Origin: Thermomicrobiales bacterium
GTDB lineage: Bacteria; Chloroflexota; Limnocylindria; Limnocylindrales; CSP1-4
Reading direction: 5' to 3'
NCBI GenBank assembly: GCA_004525275.1
Contig: SPCO01000104.1
Span: 1-5,823 of the forward strand
DNA length: 5,823 nt
Positions 5,587-5,823 of the stretch are shown here, in pieces. The notes below the pieces were generated by a model. That model did no database searches. It worked only from the letters and a program-made list of their open reading frames with translations, and was not told the DNA's origin. Every line of letters begins with the position of its first letter. Position 1 is the first letter of the stretch. Position numbers and translations under genes: made by a program.

Positions 5587-5823
5587 GCCGAGGGACTCGT
5601 GCTCGGCTCACGCTCAGCCGGCAACACCTCCGTCAGACTGGCGGCAGGGGCCGGCGAACGGCCCACAAACATGGCCAACCGAGCCGCCACACGGGCCGAC
5701 GTCCGGCGCCGCAGATGCTCCCGACGGACCAGCGTCAGGACGACAGATGACACCACGACCAACAGCAACAGGGGCAGACCAACACCCAGGATGCCTGCCG
5801 GGATGGCGGCGCCCGACCCTGGA
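5583..5823 (-). CDS. C-terminal fragment of a protein with one membrane span (gene continues beyond the window)
   Basis: The frame is open from the window edge to a TGA at 5585-5583, giving 79 complete codons. The fragment has a Gly/Pro-rich start (PGSGAAIPAG), one long hydrophobic segment at about residues 9-32 (ILGVGLPLLLLVVVSSVVL within it), then the basic cluster RREHLRRR and a tail of about 40 residues rich in Ala, Arg, Ser and Pro. This is the usual look of a C-terminal stop-transfer anchor, with the missing N-terminal part outside the cell and the basic tail inside, though an internal helix of a multi-span protein is also possible. No domain can be named. TTG codons inside the frame could be read as starts, but they lie within the hydrophobic stretch and would truncate it, so I treat the gene as entering from outside. 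It ends 76 nt before udp. Confidence 0.55.
   Translation of the reverse strand, partial: PGSGAAIPAGILGVGLPLLLLVVVSSVVLTLVRREHLRRRTSARVAARLAMFVGRSPAPAASLTEVLPAEREPSTSPSA

Noticed and set aside
5575..5601. CACGAG / CTCGTG inverted repeat after the edge gene, as a terminator
   Set aside because: Only 6 bp with a 15-base loop, no T-run, and it overlaps the stop codon and the udp -35 box; too weak to call.

Overview
This 5.8 kb window comes from a high-GC bacterial chromosome. All six supported genes lie on the minus strand, so transcription runs from high to low coordinates. Packed glycolysis genes, a tiny DUF5679 protein and strong GC bias at third codon positions fit a Chloroflexota-like (or less likely actinobacterial) genome. 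That placement is inference; no rRNA or other marker is present. No mobile element, CRISPR array, tRNA or prophage gene was seen.

Layout in the direction of transcription. (1) 5823-5583: the C-terminal end of an unidentified protein with one membrane span and a basic, presumably cytoplasmic tail, cut by the window edge. (2) 5586-5557: a sigma70-like promoter (TTGACG, 18 bp, TATCCT) whose -35 box overlaps the stop of that gene. (3) 5506-4637: a uridine phosphorylase with a TTG start. (4) 4567-4427: a 46-residue DUF5679 zinc-ribbon-like protein with its own strong ribosome binding site. (5) 4400-4368: a perfect 15-bp GC-rich hairpin that probably ends the udp transcript. (6) 4367-4188: the leader of the next operon, with a weak promoter candidate and several inverted repeats. 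(7) 4187-3168 gap, 3160-1925 pgk and 1928-600 eno: a tight glycolytic operon with a 7-nt gap, then an ATGA overlap. (8) 586-5: a four-span membrane protein of unknown function, 13 nt after eno and probably in the same operon.

Functionally, GAPDH, PGK and enolase cover three of the lower glycolytic/gluconeogenic steps between glyceraldehyde-3-phosphate and phosphoenolpyruvate. Triose-phosphate isomerase and phosphoglycerate mutase are not in the window. Uridine phosphorylase releases ribose-1-phosphate, which could feed central carbon metabolism through the pentose phosphate route, but it appears to belong to a separate transcription unit.

This is mainly a housekeeping region, and I found no convincing new multi-gene system. 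The points most worth a second look are the structured gap leader, the CxxD variant of the DUF5679 zinc ribbon, the palindrome at the udp promoter, and the unknown membrane protein attached to the glycolytic operon.
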